DNA of 64,000 nt from Glaciozyma antarctica PI12 (GCA_002917775.1 KZ627150.1:674954-738953), one strand, 5' to 3'. Counted from the first letter of the stretch, positions 32,235 through 44,024 are shown. Numbers and translations are program-made. Notes: generated by a model from the letters alone, not told the origin.

Positions 32235-35200
32235 ATGTCAGCCGCCGATTCAGGTCGCTCCACTCCTTCCGCCCACGCTCCCTCCGAAGGCGCAGCGTCT
32301 CTCACCGCTTCCCTCCTCCGCGTGCGTTCCCCGTGCTCACCCTCAGCAAGGACCGCAAGAGCTGACGCCGAACTTCGCATCCTCAGGCCCGCCCTTACCG
32401 CTTCGCGACCCAGTGCGCGACCGTCGAGAACCCGGACGCCAGCCACAAAGACCAGCATGGATCGTCCTCGGTTCCTATCTACCAGACCGCGACGTTCAAG
32501 GGCATGGGAGGGCAATACGATTACTCGAGGAGCGGGAACCCGACCAGGAGCCATCTGGGTGAGTGGGGAAGCTGCGGAGTATGGTGTATAAAGGCGAAGA
32601 GCTAGAGGGAGAAGACGAGGAAGATGGGCATGATCGTGTTGGAGGAGACCAAGCCCCGAAAGGATTGGGGAGGATCTGAAGAGGCGGGCGGCGGTGGCTT
32701 CGAGGCGAGCTGCCTTCGACGTTCTCGCTGCAGCAGGCAGTGAAGCAAGACCAAGAGCTGACTATGCTCTCCGCGCAGAGCATCACATCGCAAAGATCTC
32801 CTCGGCTCAGCACGCGTTCGCCGTCACGTCCGGCATGGGCGCTCTCGATGTCATCTTCCGCCTGCTCAAGCCTGGAGAGGAGATCATTGCCGGCAACGAC
32901 CTCTACGGTGGGTCGAACCGACTTCTCGGCTACCTCAAGACGCACAACGGAATCCACACCCACCACGTCGACACGACCGTCCCCTCCTCCCTCCTCCCCA
33001 TCCTCACCAACCCCGACTCCAAGGTCTCCATGGTCCTCCTCGAAACTCCTACGAACCCTCTCCTCCAGATTGCCGATATCGCCGCCATCGCAGATCTCGT
33101 CCACCAGTACAAGCCTGACGCGCTCGTGGTCGTCGACAACACGATGATGAGCCCGTACCTCCAGCGACCTCTGGAGCACGGCGCAGATATCGTTTACGAC
33201 AGCGGAACCAAGTACCTCAGTGGCCACCACGACTTGATGGCTGGAGTCATTACTTGCAGTCGCGCCGACGTTGCCAAGGTCCGTCCTGGAGCTCTCCCCT
33301 CCCTTCGCAAGCCAAACTGACCTCTGCATTTCAGGGAATCGCCTTCACCATCAACTCGATCGGAAACGGTCTCCCTCCCTTCGACGCCTTCCTCCTCCTC
33401 CGCGGAATCAAGACCCTCGCACTCCGTCTCGACCGCCAGCAGGCGACGACCCAGCTCGTCGCAGAGTACCTCCACGCCCTCGGTTTCAAGGTCAACTACC
33501 CTGGTCTCGCTGGGCACCCTGGCAAGGAGATTCACGATCGTCTGGCGAGTGGAGCTGGAGCGGTGCTTTCGTTCGAAACGGGGGACAAGGCGATGAGTGA
33601 GCGGATCGTTGGAGCTGCGAGGCTCTGGGGAATCAGTGTCAGTTTCGGCTGCGTCAATAGTTTGATCAGTATGCCTTGCCTCATGTCGTACGTTCTTTCT
33701 CCTGGCTGGATCTGTGGTAGCGGTAGCTAATCTCCGCCTGCAGGCACGCCTCCATCGACCCCGCCGTTCGCGCCGCCCGCAACCTCCCCGAGGACCTCAT
33801 CCGCCTTTGCGTCGGAATCGAGGATTCGGAGGACCTTATCGACGACCTCGAAGCGGCGCTCCTCGAAGCAGGCGCCGTTCGCGTCGTGGACGAGGGGGGA
33901 TCGCGAGCTCTTCTTGAGCGCGTGCTGAGTGAGGAGGAGATCACCAAGGATGGAGTGGTCGCGGGACTCGAGGCGCTCAAGATCGATGGAGTGCTGCAGA
34001 GCCTTATCGTTTCTGCGCCTGGCAAGGTCATCTTGTTCGGCGAGCACGCCGTCGTGCACGGAATCGTAAGCTGCTCTCTCCCCCCGGACGCGAGCAGTTC
34101 TGACTTTGTCGCTTTTGCAGACCGCCATCGCCGGCTCCGTCGACCTCCGCTGCTACTGCCTTGCAGAAGCTCGCCGCGACGGCAAGATCAGCCTCAGTCT
34201 CCCCGACATCGCTTTCGAGGCGACTTGGGAGATCGACGACCTCCCCTGGGACCTCGTCGAGCCTTCCTCAAAAGCTCCCCGCGCCGACTCTGTTCCCGAC
34301 GCGGAGCTCCTCGCGCTTTTCGCGGACAAGTACGTCGAGAACGTTCAGCCCGCTGCCGTTCAGGCTGCCCAGGCGTTCCTCTACCTCTACATGAACCTCT
34401 CCGAGGGCAAGCGGCAAGTCCTTTTCTCCGCTCGTCTACCGCACTCTAACTAAGGTATTTTCTCTCCAGCCCTGCCCAAACCTTCACCCTCCGCTCCGCC
34501 CTCCCCATCGGCGCCGGCCTCGGCTCCTCCGCAGCCTTCTCCGTCTGCATCGCCTCCGCCCTCCTCTACACCCACTCGCACCTTCCCCTCCCTCAAGTCC
34601 CCGTCTCTGCAACTCTCCACCACGGTCGTCGAGCCATCACCGCCGAGCAAGCGGAGATCGTCAATGCGTGGGCGTTCACGGCCGAGAAGATCAACCACGG
34701 AACTCCCAGTGGCGTCGACAACACGGTTTCGACGCATGGAGGAGCGATCGGGTTCACGAAGGCGGTCAAGGGCAAGGCGGGAGGACTCGAGGGACTGCAT
34801 GGCTTCAAGTCGATCAGGTTCCTCCTCACCGACACCAAGGTTCCTCGCGATACCAAGACTCTTGTCGCTGGCGTCGCGCGCCGAAAGCTCCAGGTTCGTG
34901 CCTCCTCCTCTTCCCACTGCTCGAGCTCAACTGATGATTGTGATCGTTTGTAGGAGCCCGACCTCGTCAACCCCATCCTCAAGGCCATCCAAACCATCTC
35001 GGACCAAGCTCGTCGCTGCCTCAGCGACTCGGACATGGGACGTTCGACGCAGATCGCCACGCTCGAGAGCCTCATCGACGAGAACCATCGTCACCTCGTT
35101 TCGCTCGGCGTTGGGCACCCCGCGCTCGAGGCGGTCAAGGCGAAGGCTGGAGAGGCGCCTTGGGGACTTCACACGAAGTTAACGGGTGCGGGAGGAGGAG

Positions 35201-35522
35201 GGTGCGCGGTGACGATCATTCCTGATGGTGAGTCCTTTCCTCTCGTTTCTAGTGGATTGTCGGCTGACTCTCTTGCGCAGACTTCCACGAGCCGGCTCTC
35301 ATCGCGCTCAAGGCCGCTCTCGCAGACGACGGATTCGAGACGTACGAGACCACCGTCGGCGGATCGGGCTTTGGAGTCCTCCTTACTCACCCTAGTGCGA
35401 CGTGCGCATCGGCCGAGGGAGGAGCGGAGCGTACGACGGTCCCTGATCCTTCGAGGTTCAGGGAGGCGACGGCGGGAGCGTTAGTGGCGTGGGCTGCGGG
35501 AGGACAGTGGGGGTTCGTGTAG
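32235..35522 (+). CDS. STR3-ERG12: Fusion: cystathionine beta-lyase / mevalonate kinase
   Basis: One gene encodes two complete enzymes. Nine exons (32235-32321, 32387-32558, 32779-33278, 33335-33687, 33744-34065, 34121-34413, 34470-34893, 34954-35227, 35281-35522) sum to 889 codons with the stop. The N-terminal half is a PLP-dependent Cys/Met-metabolism enzyme of the cystathionine beta-lyase type: SVPIYQTATFKGMGGQYDYS, SSAQHAFAVTSGMGALDV, VVVDNTMMSPYLQRPLEHGA and the PLP Lys in DSGTKYLSGHHD, ending RLCVGIEDSEDLIDDLEAAL. A linker of about 45 residues leads straight into LIVSAPGKVILFGEHAVVHG, the start of mevalonate kinase, then PIGAGLGSSAAFSV and TKLTGAGGGGCAVT. The junction lies inside exon 5 with no stop and no in-frame ATG before the kinase. 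Intron 6 is GC-AG (gcaagt, 34414-34469). Roles are methionine/cysteine interconversion and isoprenoid synthesis. Confidence 0.9.
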
Positions 35523-35675
35523 ATGCTCGGGTTTCCTTTAATACGATCACTTGTAACTTGTCCATTACACGCCTTCGTTTCGAAAGAAAGGAAGCGATTC
35601 GAGGAGAAGCCCGAAGAGCGAAGCCGCAACGCACGGACCTCTCCCCTCTTTCCCTCCTCCCACTCACCCCGCAAC

Positions 35676-37226
35676 ATGGACGAGGACGAGCTTGACCCTG
35701 CCTTCCTCGATATACCTTCCTACGAAGGCGGCAACGGCCTAGGAGAGCTAGGTGGCGGCTTTGGCTACGAGCTACTAGGAGCTGGCTTCGGTTCCGCCCT
35801 CGACGACGACGATCCCTTCTCCCCCTACTCCACACCTCTACCACACCTCTAGATCCCGCCACTCTTCTTCTGAATCATGGCGCGGTGAAGGTGGGAATGG
35901 GAGCCTGGCGGATGCGCTTGGACGGGAGGATGAGGACGACCCCCTTTCGACTCCGCTTCGGCGCTCACGAGGAGCTGGGACGGGCCCGCCGGGGTCGAAT
36001 CGAATGAGTTTGGCGTTCGAGCTGGCAGCGGTTACGCCGGGGAAGGCGTCGAGTCGGGATTTGATGAGGGAGTTGGGGATTGAGGAGGGGGAGGATGACG
36101 AGGGGGACGAGGAGGGGGAAGATGGGGAGGACGAGGATGGGTACGAGGGGGAGGAGGACGACACTTTCTCTACACCACGAGCTGTCGAGATCAACGAGCC
36201 GCAGGACGACTTGTCCCCCTCGTCGACCCCTCTCCGCCGCGCGCAGGCACGCGCTTCCTCCGGCTCCCTTGCGTCCTACGACAACCCCTCCTTCCTCGAA
36301 TCATCGAATTTCCGCGCAGCGAGAAGAGCTCGACGCGGCGCAGCTCCGGTCGTTCGAGAGCTCGCTCGAGACGACGGGCCTCTTCCTCTCCCACCTCCGC
36401 CAACACACTTCTACCGAAATCGACCCTCACGCCTCTCCTAATCCTTCACCTACCACGACGGGCCTCTTCACTTTTATCGAGCCGAAACCTATCGACTATA
36501 CGGATCGTCAGCCGCTGGTTGAGAAGGCTGCGACGGCGGTCATCAAGTCGATGTACGAGGCGGCTAAGCAGCGGGAGGGCCAGGTGCGGGAACTCGTCGA
36601 GATGGAGCGACTGGTTTCGAAGAACGAGGTGGGGTGGCAGACGGCGTTGGCGTCGCTGGAGGAGCTTCCGCGGGACGAGGAGGAGGCCACGCACAAGTTA
36701 GACGTCGTCGAGAACGGGGTTTCGCACGAGGACGAAGGCGAGGAGCCTAGAAGTCCCCTTCTCGCCTTCAGCAGAAGAGGAAGACCCCTTCAGCCTTTCG
36801 ACAAACCACACCCGCAACCCTTCCTTCCTCGAACCCCCACCCATTCCCCCAACTTCCTCCCCCAACTCCCCCTCACTCGCTCGCTCGGAGCTCACCCACC
36901 TCCGCACCATCACCACCTCTCTCATCTCAGCCCTCTCAGCAATCAACGAAGTGACTCAAGTCCACCGCGCCTCGACAGGCGAAGCGGGTCGCAAGCTGCG
37001 CGCCCTCCGGGGCCACCTCGTCACGGTCGAGACGGACCTACAGGGCCTCGCGCGGTCGGAAGAGTTTATCGCGGCGCACGAGGCGAAGGAGTTGAAGTTG
37101 CTTGGAGTGGGCGGGGAGAGGAGGAAGGGACGGTTTGCGGAGGAAGCGAGGGAGGTGATGAGGGGTGTTGAGGTGGAGTTGGAGGAGGGGTGGAGTAGAG
37201 CGCAGGCGGTGCTGGCGGCGGCGTAA
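35676..37226 (+). CDS. Unrecognised acidic, coiled-coil protein (frame interrupted)
   Basis: I do not recognise this protein. The start ATG at 35676 gives MDEDELDPAFLDIPSYEGG, a Gly- and Asp-rich opening. The middle has a strongly acidic run (EEGEDDEGDEEGEDGEDED) and a conserved-looking segment EELDAAQLRSFESSLETTGL. Later parts (VEKAATAVIKSMYEAAKQRE, LARSEELTH-like helices, EVMRGVEVELEEGWSRAQ) look helical or coiled-coil, ending AQAVLAAA and TAA at 37224-37226. The reading frame must shift by one base about three times: near 35850 (at CTC-TAG), 36325 and 36752. No gt-ag intron explains them. A vesicle-tethering or golgin-like role is imaginable but has no direct support. Confidence 0.5.
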
Positions 37227-37383
37227 AGCTCCTAGAAAGGAGGAGTAGAGCATTCCACATCGTTATACCCCCCTCTTCGTTTTATCCCATTCGCACCCAC
37301 TCCCCATTTATGACTTTTATAGGCAACGATACCCTATGCGCATCGATCCCAATGAATGCCCAACACGCGTTACAGATCATCCT

Positions 37384-40257
37384 TCAAGCCCAGTAGAACG
37401 CCCGCTCCTTGACCGCCCTCAAGCCCAACGCTTCCCAATCCTCCCTCCGAATCCACAAGTCGTGCGCCGCGTCGAGCTTGCTGAGCACCGAGATTCCCTT
37501 CCATGCGAGAATGCGAGGATCGATCTCGCGCGGCGGAGGGACTATGGCCATTTGGTTGCTGAGCGCAGGAACGCGAGCTGCGAGGGCGGGAGAGACGCTG
37601 AGTTGCACAGAAGCTTCAGCAAAGCGCGACGAGGGGACGTGAGCGAGGGAAGGACTCACCGACTCTCGATCGCGAACCCAATGTTGTGGATCAAGCCCGT
37701 CCCACCGACGATGAGGACGTTCTGGCAGACCTTCTTCATCCGGTCCTCCGTCCCCGCCGCGATGATACTCTCGACGACCGCAACGTCCAGAGGGAGCTTG
37801 CTCGACTCGAGCCTAACGTCCAGCACCGGGCCCTCCTTGACGGGCGTGCTCTGCCTTGTGGGAGCTTTGGTGCCAGGGAGGGTGGCGGGTTCGGCGGAGG
37901 CTGAGGCAGCGGGAGCGGGGCTGGTGGTGGCGGCGAGGAGGGAGTCGGCGGCAGCGAGGGAGGGGGTACCTTCGGCGTGGGTTTCGGTGGGGAGTGCGGC
38001 GTGGACGGGAGGAGGAGGAGGGAGGAGGTGACGAACGCTGTTGCGCATCGCGTTGGTCTGGGAAGAGGTAGACGTTAGATGGCGTAAAGGGAGGTCATGC
38101 AGCAAGGACGACACACGGTGACATTCCCGCCGATGTCGACAATGTCCTCGACGTTCTTGGACCAAAGCTCGATCTGCGGGATGATCTTCTTTTCAAAGTC
38201 GACGACGCGAGGAGCGAACAGTGCCTGCGAACAGCAAAATCAGCGCGCTGAACAGACTGAGGGGAGTAGTAAACGCACGTAGGGAGCGAGAATGACATCG
38301 TCGTAAGAGCGCAGCGTGTACTTGCGCGTCGGCTTTCCTGGTGCGCGAACGTAGAAGTCGTAGAGGTTAAGACCAACGTCCGCCTGTCCATCGAATCGAG
38401 ATCAGCGTCTACTTCTCTGAACGAAAAGAGAAACGCACCTCGCTAAGAACGACCATGCGCTCCTTCAGCTCTTCCATCAGAGTGTAGTCGGCCCAGCGAG
38501 ACAGATCGGCGTCGCGGTAGGGGAAGTTCGTGCGAATGAGAAGAGTGTGAAGGAACTCGGTGATGTCGTCGCCACCAAAGTCGAGAAGCATCCTGCGGGG
38601 GGCGAAAGTCAGCGTAAAACTGAGAGCGAGGGCCGAGAGACGAACCGAGTCTCAGTGAGGACCAATCCTTCTTCGATGCAGGTGATGCTCGTCTTCTTCG
38701 CTCCGATGTCGATCACGCATGCGTTCGATATCCCAGCTCCGAAGGTCGCGCAGATGCTTTCCTGAAGACGCTGCAGAGTCAGTTCAGGAGCTCTGCGTCG
38801 AAGAGGCTCGACGCACCTGCTGAATGCAAATCTGCTTGAACCCAATCCACTTGAGCACGAGATCGGTCATCTCGCGGACGTAGATGTGGTCGTAGAAGTC
38901 TGGGATGATCAGAATCGCCGAATAGTCCTGTGAGGGTCCTTGGGTTAGAATGCCAGTACGGCGAAAGACGAGCGAGCGAGCGCACCTTAAGCTCCATTTC
39001 GGTGATGCCCAGCTCTTCCTCGAGAGTCGTCAGCCAGATCTGCTTGAGGTCGCCCAGAAGCTCTTGCGAAGACGTGTAGCCGGCCGTGTTGAACATTCCT
39101 CGGTCGTAGGGTCTTCGTAGGACGTAGCCCGAAGCCTCAGCGTCGGGAATCTTGAGCGCCTGCGTCACTCGAGCATCAGCAAAGGCCTTACTCGAATCCA
39201 GGCGCGCTCGTTACGCACCTTCATCCCCACATACACCTCCTGCGCCGCCGCTCCCGTGACATCCGTCCACTCGACTTCGTTCGGATCGTTATAGTCGGCC
39301 GTAGGTTCAGGAGTCACAGTCGCATTGTACGCCGCCGCCTGGCTGTTCCCGTTCCCCTGCCCACGCAACTTGAACGCGCGCATCCTCGCCCTCAAATCTC
39401 CTCGAATCGAGCTGATCTTGGCCGAAACCGGATCCGTCGGTACCGCAGGATCCACCGCATCCTCGTCCTCGTCTTCGTCGTCCTCCTCATCCATGTCCTC
39501 GTCTCCGTCTGCGTCCCGCGCGCGAGGGAGACTCGGAAGGAAGGGGAATGCGGGTGCAGGCACCGCGGGCTCCTCGCGCTGCTTGCCTTTCGAGGCTGAA
39601 GGGACGTAATTCTTGGCGCGTCGGGCGATGACGTGAGGGACGGTGGTGGGGAAAGGGTCGGAAGCGCGGCCGATGCGAAGCCAGCGAGAGCCGGGGTGGA
39701 TGATGATCGTCTTGGAGAGAGGGTCGACCGTGACTTCCGCGTCCTGAGCCTGCAAAGCACGGGGTCAGCTTGAGTGCGGTGATAAGCGTAATAAGGACTA
39801 ACGACAGCTTCCTTGACGACTGGAGGACGAACCAAGCCCGGGGATGCGGCGGTGAGGACGTTGACGAGGAGCTTCTCCCCCGCACCCTCGGCACCAGCCT
39901 CCACGCGCTTTGCCTCCTCCTCCTGTAGCACCTCCTCGCTCCCCATCATCTTGCACCGCTTGCTCTCGCGCTCCTTGTCCCACTCCTCGTCGGACATTCG
40001 GCGGCCAGGGCTCCACCAGCTCTGCGCGTCGTTCTTGACAAAGTTGGCCGCGACGTTCTTTCCGCTGTTCAATTGGCGAGTTAGTGGTGGGGTCCCTAGA
40101 AAGGCTGGGAGCAGCGCACTTGAGGAATCCTATCACGTTGAAGCTGGTGAACTTGAGCGGCGGAGGGCCGTTGTCTGCTTTGCGGGATCCTTTTGGCGGC
40201 ACTGCAGGTCGTCACTTGGGTTAGCTGAGCTCTCTTGCTGCTGTCAATCTCAGCACT
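37384..40257 (-). CDS. ARP8: Actin-related protein Arp8 (INO80 chromatin remodeller)
   Basis: ARP8 is a nuclear actin-related subunit of INO80 that binds nucleosomes or DNA. The N-terminus (MPPKGSRKADNGPPPLKFTS) leads to VTVDPLSKTIIIHPGSRWLR and IGRASDPFPTTVPHVIARRA, the Arp8 nucleotide-fold start, followed by an acidic insert (DEDMDEEDDEDEDEDA). Further blocks are MFNTAGYTSSQELLGDLKQI, AILIIPDFYDHIYVREM, CATFGAGISNACVIDIGAKK, MLLDFGGDDITEFLHTLLIR and NVLIVGGTGLIHNIGFAIES. The last exon ends AVKERAFYWA (stop 37384-37386). The start codon is split by an intron: A at 40257, TG at 40201-40200, with donor gtgctg, branch ctaac and acceptor ctgcag. Without that intron no in-frame ATG precedes PPKGSRK. 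Confidence 0.93.
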
Positions 40258-41180
40258 TGCTTTTCGGTTCGTGTTTGGTGTGCAGCCAGGGGAAGGCGCG
40301 GCCGCTGCTGGGGTCTCACGTCGAGCCTCGCGCGATTCGTCCCGTCGCCCAGATCTCCTCAGCACACAAAAACCGTCGGAAGTCGAGCCGAGCTTCCTTG
40401 ACTCCGTACACCTCACCGGACTCGACTCGACTCTCCAGGACGACGACGACGAGCACTCAGTTCTACAAGTTAGTCGACAGTCCAAGCTGACCCAGGGCAT
40501 TGATGATCCGAGGCATTTGGCTTTAGTTGTAGTCTCCGCCCCAAACGTCCTTCTACAACGCCCGAATCGGAACAGATGGCAACGTCTCGACCCTACTAGG
40601 ATGGCGAGGGGGATGTGCGGGAACGGGGAGGACCAGCGCTGCAGAAACTTTCTCGCTACCTTCCCAGCAATGGGCCTTTACTGAGCTCTTTCCTTTCAAC
40701 ACAAACTTTTTCGCGCTCTGCAAGAACCGGTCGCTGACTCTCTTCGTCCTTGCGCAACAGATCATCTTCGGTGTCGTAGGGAGGAGAACTGCTGGTGGGA
40801 ACCGGGAGGGGGAGCTGCAGGATGAAGGAGGGGAGGTGCTGGTCAAATTTATCGTTCTTCATTCACGGTTCTTCATTCACGTTGCCGTTCCTCTGCTCCT
40901 TCTCCCTCTTTGCTGCTTGCTCAACACACGTTCTGGCATGTGTCGTATACAGAGAAGAGCATGGAGAGCGTTCTGCGTGGCGAAAGTTTTCCTAGGCACG
41001 TCTTCAGGGCAGCGTTCCAACTTGGCTCGCCTGTCGCTCATCATGCCGGCGCGTACGCCGCGCTACGCGAGAAGCTCAACAAGCAGATGCACCAATTCAG
41101 CAACTCGAACGAGAGCAAGCCTCGTCGCCCTCCCAAGTCTCGCGCTCGTCGCACTCTACATCGCACATCAATTGCATCCC
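40258..41180. other. Intergenic: TYR1 3' UTR and ARP8 promoter side
   Basis: About 920 bp between ARP8 and TYR1, which are both on the minus strand. TYR1 ends at 41181 and ARP8 begins at 40257, so this is the ARP8 leader and promoter plus the TYR1 3' UTR. No other gene is supported. Confidence 0.45.
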
Positions 41181-42798
41181 CTACTCCTTCAGCAACAAGT
41201 CAAACATGGCAGCATTCTGCTTCCTCGACTCTGCAAACCTCGGCTCAAAGAACTTTGCCGTCTCCTCGAACCTCGAGCGGTACCACTCGAAATCTCCATA
41301 CGACACGCACTGACTCCACCCCCTCGCCGCGACCAAGAACTCTGCGTCGTCCGACCTATGCCCCTTATCCCACACGGCCGCCTTGATCGCCGAATTGAGT
41401 CTCGCCTCGCTACGAAAGAGGTACTCTGCGACGCCGATCCAAAGCCGAAAGACGGGAGTGGCGGCGAGTGCGAGGTGGTCGAACGGCCGGATTTGGAGCT
41501 CGTGCCAGCAGTCGACCATGGCGAGGAGGGCGAGGTGGGAGTTGGGAGGAGGAGGTGGGGAGGAAGGGTCTCGAGTCCCGACTGTGAATTGGTCGAGGAC
41601 TGAGTCGGAGAGGAGGAGGGGCGGTCCGCGCGAGGAAGGGGAGGAAGGGTCACCGAAGACGAAATCGCGAGCGGCGAGGACGCGGGCGCGTAGTTCGGGT
41701 TCGCGCTCCTCGATCATGAGCTTGAAGAGGTCCGACACGCTGCGCGCGTACTGGTCGATCTGCTTCTTGGCCGCTGGGTTGAGGATCGCAAGGCCGGCGT
41801 AGACGTGCCATTTCGCGGCGTAAATTCGGAGCGTGATGTTGATCTTGACGACTTCGATCCCGCCAATGTAACGTCCCGTCTCCCATGGAAACCGTTCCAT
41901 GCAACGCCAGGCCATGCCCATGCTGCGAAGGGAGGATGAGCGAGCAGTTCGCAGGGAGAGAAGGGCGCAGACGCACCTCAGGAAAGCGGCGTGAGTCACG
42001 GCTTGAGTGTTGGCCGTCACCTCGTCGTGCTCCTCGTAGGTCATGTGCACGAATCGCGACTTGAGAGGCTGGAGGATCCGCTCGACCAGTCGCATCTTCT
42101 CGTCGGGTGCGCGATGCTGGATGAGGATCTGCGACCGATAGAGGTCAGCTTCCAAAAGGTTACAGCAGAGACTGCGACGCACGAGGGCCTGGCCATCGGG
42201 AGCTACGCTGGGGCCGTGGAGAGAGTGGATTGAGATGATGTGGACGTCGGAGGGGAGGTACTTCTCAAACGCTCGTCGTTCAGGCGCCTTGACGGACGTC
42301 TGGCCAGACACAATCGCGCCGACCTTTGTAGCTGTCCGAGGAGCAAGAGGTCAGCTTTGTTGGAGGTGAGAGAGCAGTGAAGGAGACGCACAAGGTCCAA
42401 AGACCGCGACGACCTTGTCGAGGTACTCTGCCTCGACAGAGTAGATGATAAAGTCGCTCTCCCGAGAGACGAGATGTCCATCTCGCATCGCCGTAAGTCC
42501 AGTCCCTGCCAGCCCGCCGTCAGCTCGCACACCACCTCTCGGAGAGCCAAGGCAGCCCCACCTTTGCAGTCCTCCGCGAGCTTGTCGTACTTCTCCGGCA
42601 AGTCGCACACGTTAATCCTATCCCAGCAGCTCCGAATCAGCTCCTGTCGCTGCCGTGCTGCTGCCGCAACAGCAACCACACCGGCGGGAGACCGACGTAC
42701 CGCTTCCACCCTCCCTTGCTCAGTCGATCCGCGTACATCTTCCCCATCTCTCCCATCCCAATGATTCCGATCCGTACTGTCTCCTTCTCGTTGTCCAT
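41181..42798 (-). CDS. TYR1: Prephenate dehydrogenase
   Basis: TYR1 converts prephenate to 4-hydroxyphenylpyruvate with NAD(P)+, in tyrosine synthesis. The start ATG (42796-42798) gives MDNEKETVRIGIIGMGEMGK, with the Rossmann GxGxxG. Following exons carry INVCDLPEKYDKLAEDCKG, SDFIIYSVEAEYLDKVVAVF, VGAIVSGQTSVKAPERRAFE, HIISIHSLHGPSVAPDGQAL, MTYEEHDEVTANTQAVTHAA and ERFPWETGRYIGGIEVVKIN. The C-terminal dimerisation part ends AAMFDLLLKE (stop 41181-41183). About five introns are present. Motifs and length fit the fungal enzyme, which has no fused chorismate mutase domain. Confidence 0.93.
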
Positions 42799-44024
42799 GG
42801 CGTGCAGGCGGCGTGGTAGGGGTGGGTCGAGTCAAGGAAAGCGGGGGAGGGGGAGAGAGGGCTGGGAAGGCGGAGGTTTCGCTGCGCCGGTTCGAGCGGG
42901 GTGGAGAGATCGGCTGCTGGGAGGTGCTCTGCGCTCTGCTGGGGCTTTAGGTGGAGTTGCCTCGTGGGAGGGGAGGGGAGGAAGCGAGATCCGCGTCTTG
43001 GCAGCGGGCGCGTTGTCGCGCCTGTTCTCCAGTCTCAATTCTTGAGCAAGGCAGCGTTTCCAGAAGGGAGTTCAGGTTGACACGGAGGTACAGCAGCTTC
43101 CTTGCAAGCACCTGGACAGCCCCATCTCTCCAACTTTTGCACCTCTCTCTTCCTCGCCGCTCCGCCGGCACTCGCTGAGCTCCTTTCGCGCACAGCAGAT
43201 GCAAGACGGATGCGCGGTGCAGTCAGTCTGGCAAATCGTGCGCCTAAACCACTTCTCCGTGTGGCCTGAAGCTAGAGGCTGCGTCCAAATCGACGTGGGG
43301 CCTCTTCCAGACAGGAGTCCTACGCGGCGGCGTGACTGGCTCAAGGCCCGTTCTGGTTGCAGCTCGCTCAAGACGTGAAGCAGTGCAAGCCTGCAAGCCA
43401 GTTGCAGAGCGCCCGCATAGAAAGGAAGAGCAGCGAGGGTGGCGGAGAGCAGGGAGTCTTCGGAACGATGGCGAGCAGATCCTCCCTTCGACCTCGACGA
43501 CGGGCCTACACCACAATCTCTCTCGGCAGATACCTCTCCTCATAGCGAGTTGGCCAGCGTAATAGGTCGACACATGATGAGATTGCAGCTTCATGAAAAG
43601 AAAATCTTCTCGTCAGCTCCCCCCCATCGTCCTCGAAACGACTCCGCCGATGCAGCGCAACATGTAGGGACTCCATACCACGCGGAAGCCTGGATAGGAC
43701 TCCAACGCAATCTATTCTCACGTAGGGAAGAGGACCGGGTCGTTCTTGGCTCTAACCAGAACTTCGCGCTGTGATATGTTCGAAGCAACGAAGGCACTGC
43801 AAGAGAGAGGTTAGCTGGGTGGTGACGCTGGAGTAGGCGACGTAGGCGACCGTACGAAGGAGGCCGTCCCCCCGCGTACGGGGAGACATCAGTAATGGCG
43901 AAAGAGAGAAAGCCTCAGTCGCTGCTTAAGTAGGGCTGAGGAGGACACAACGAGATCTGAACGAGGTGCCCTTTCGTCGACAGCCAGAGTGGAACTCTCT
44001 GATCTCCTCAGCTCAGCGTCAACG
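42799..44024. other. Divergent intergenic region, 1.2 kb
   Basis: This separates TYR1 (-) from the DHODH gene (+) and should contain both promoters. A small minus-strand gene is possible between about 43895 and 43590: an ATG exon (MSPRTRGDGLL), a gtacgg-to-ttgcag intron, and an exon that could read as AFVASNISQREVLV. I could not find a consistent frame or a family for it, so it is not called. A 25-codon plus-strand ORF at 43468 (MASRSSLRPRRRAYTTISLG) is also present but unsupported. Confidence 0.35.

Noticed and set aside
35676-37226. Naming the coiled-coil gene as a golgin or tethering factor
   Set aside because: Only acidic and helical composition supports it, and the frame is uncertain, so no function was assigned.
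43244-43900. Small minus-strand ORFs in the TYR1-DHODH intergenic region
   Set aside because: Possible splice sites exist, but no reading gives a recognisable or consistent protein, so they are mentioned only in the region note.
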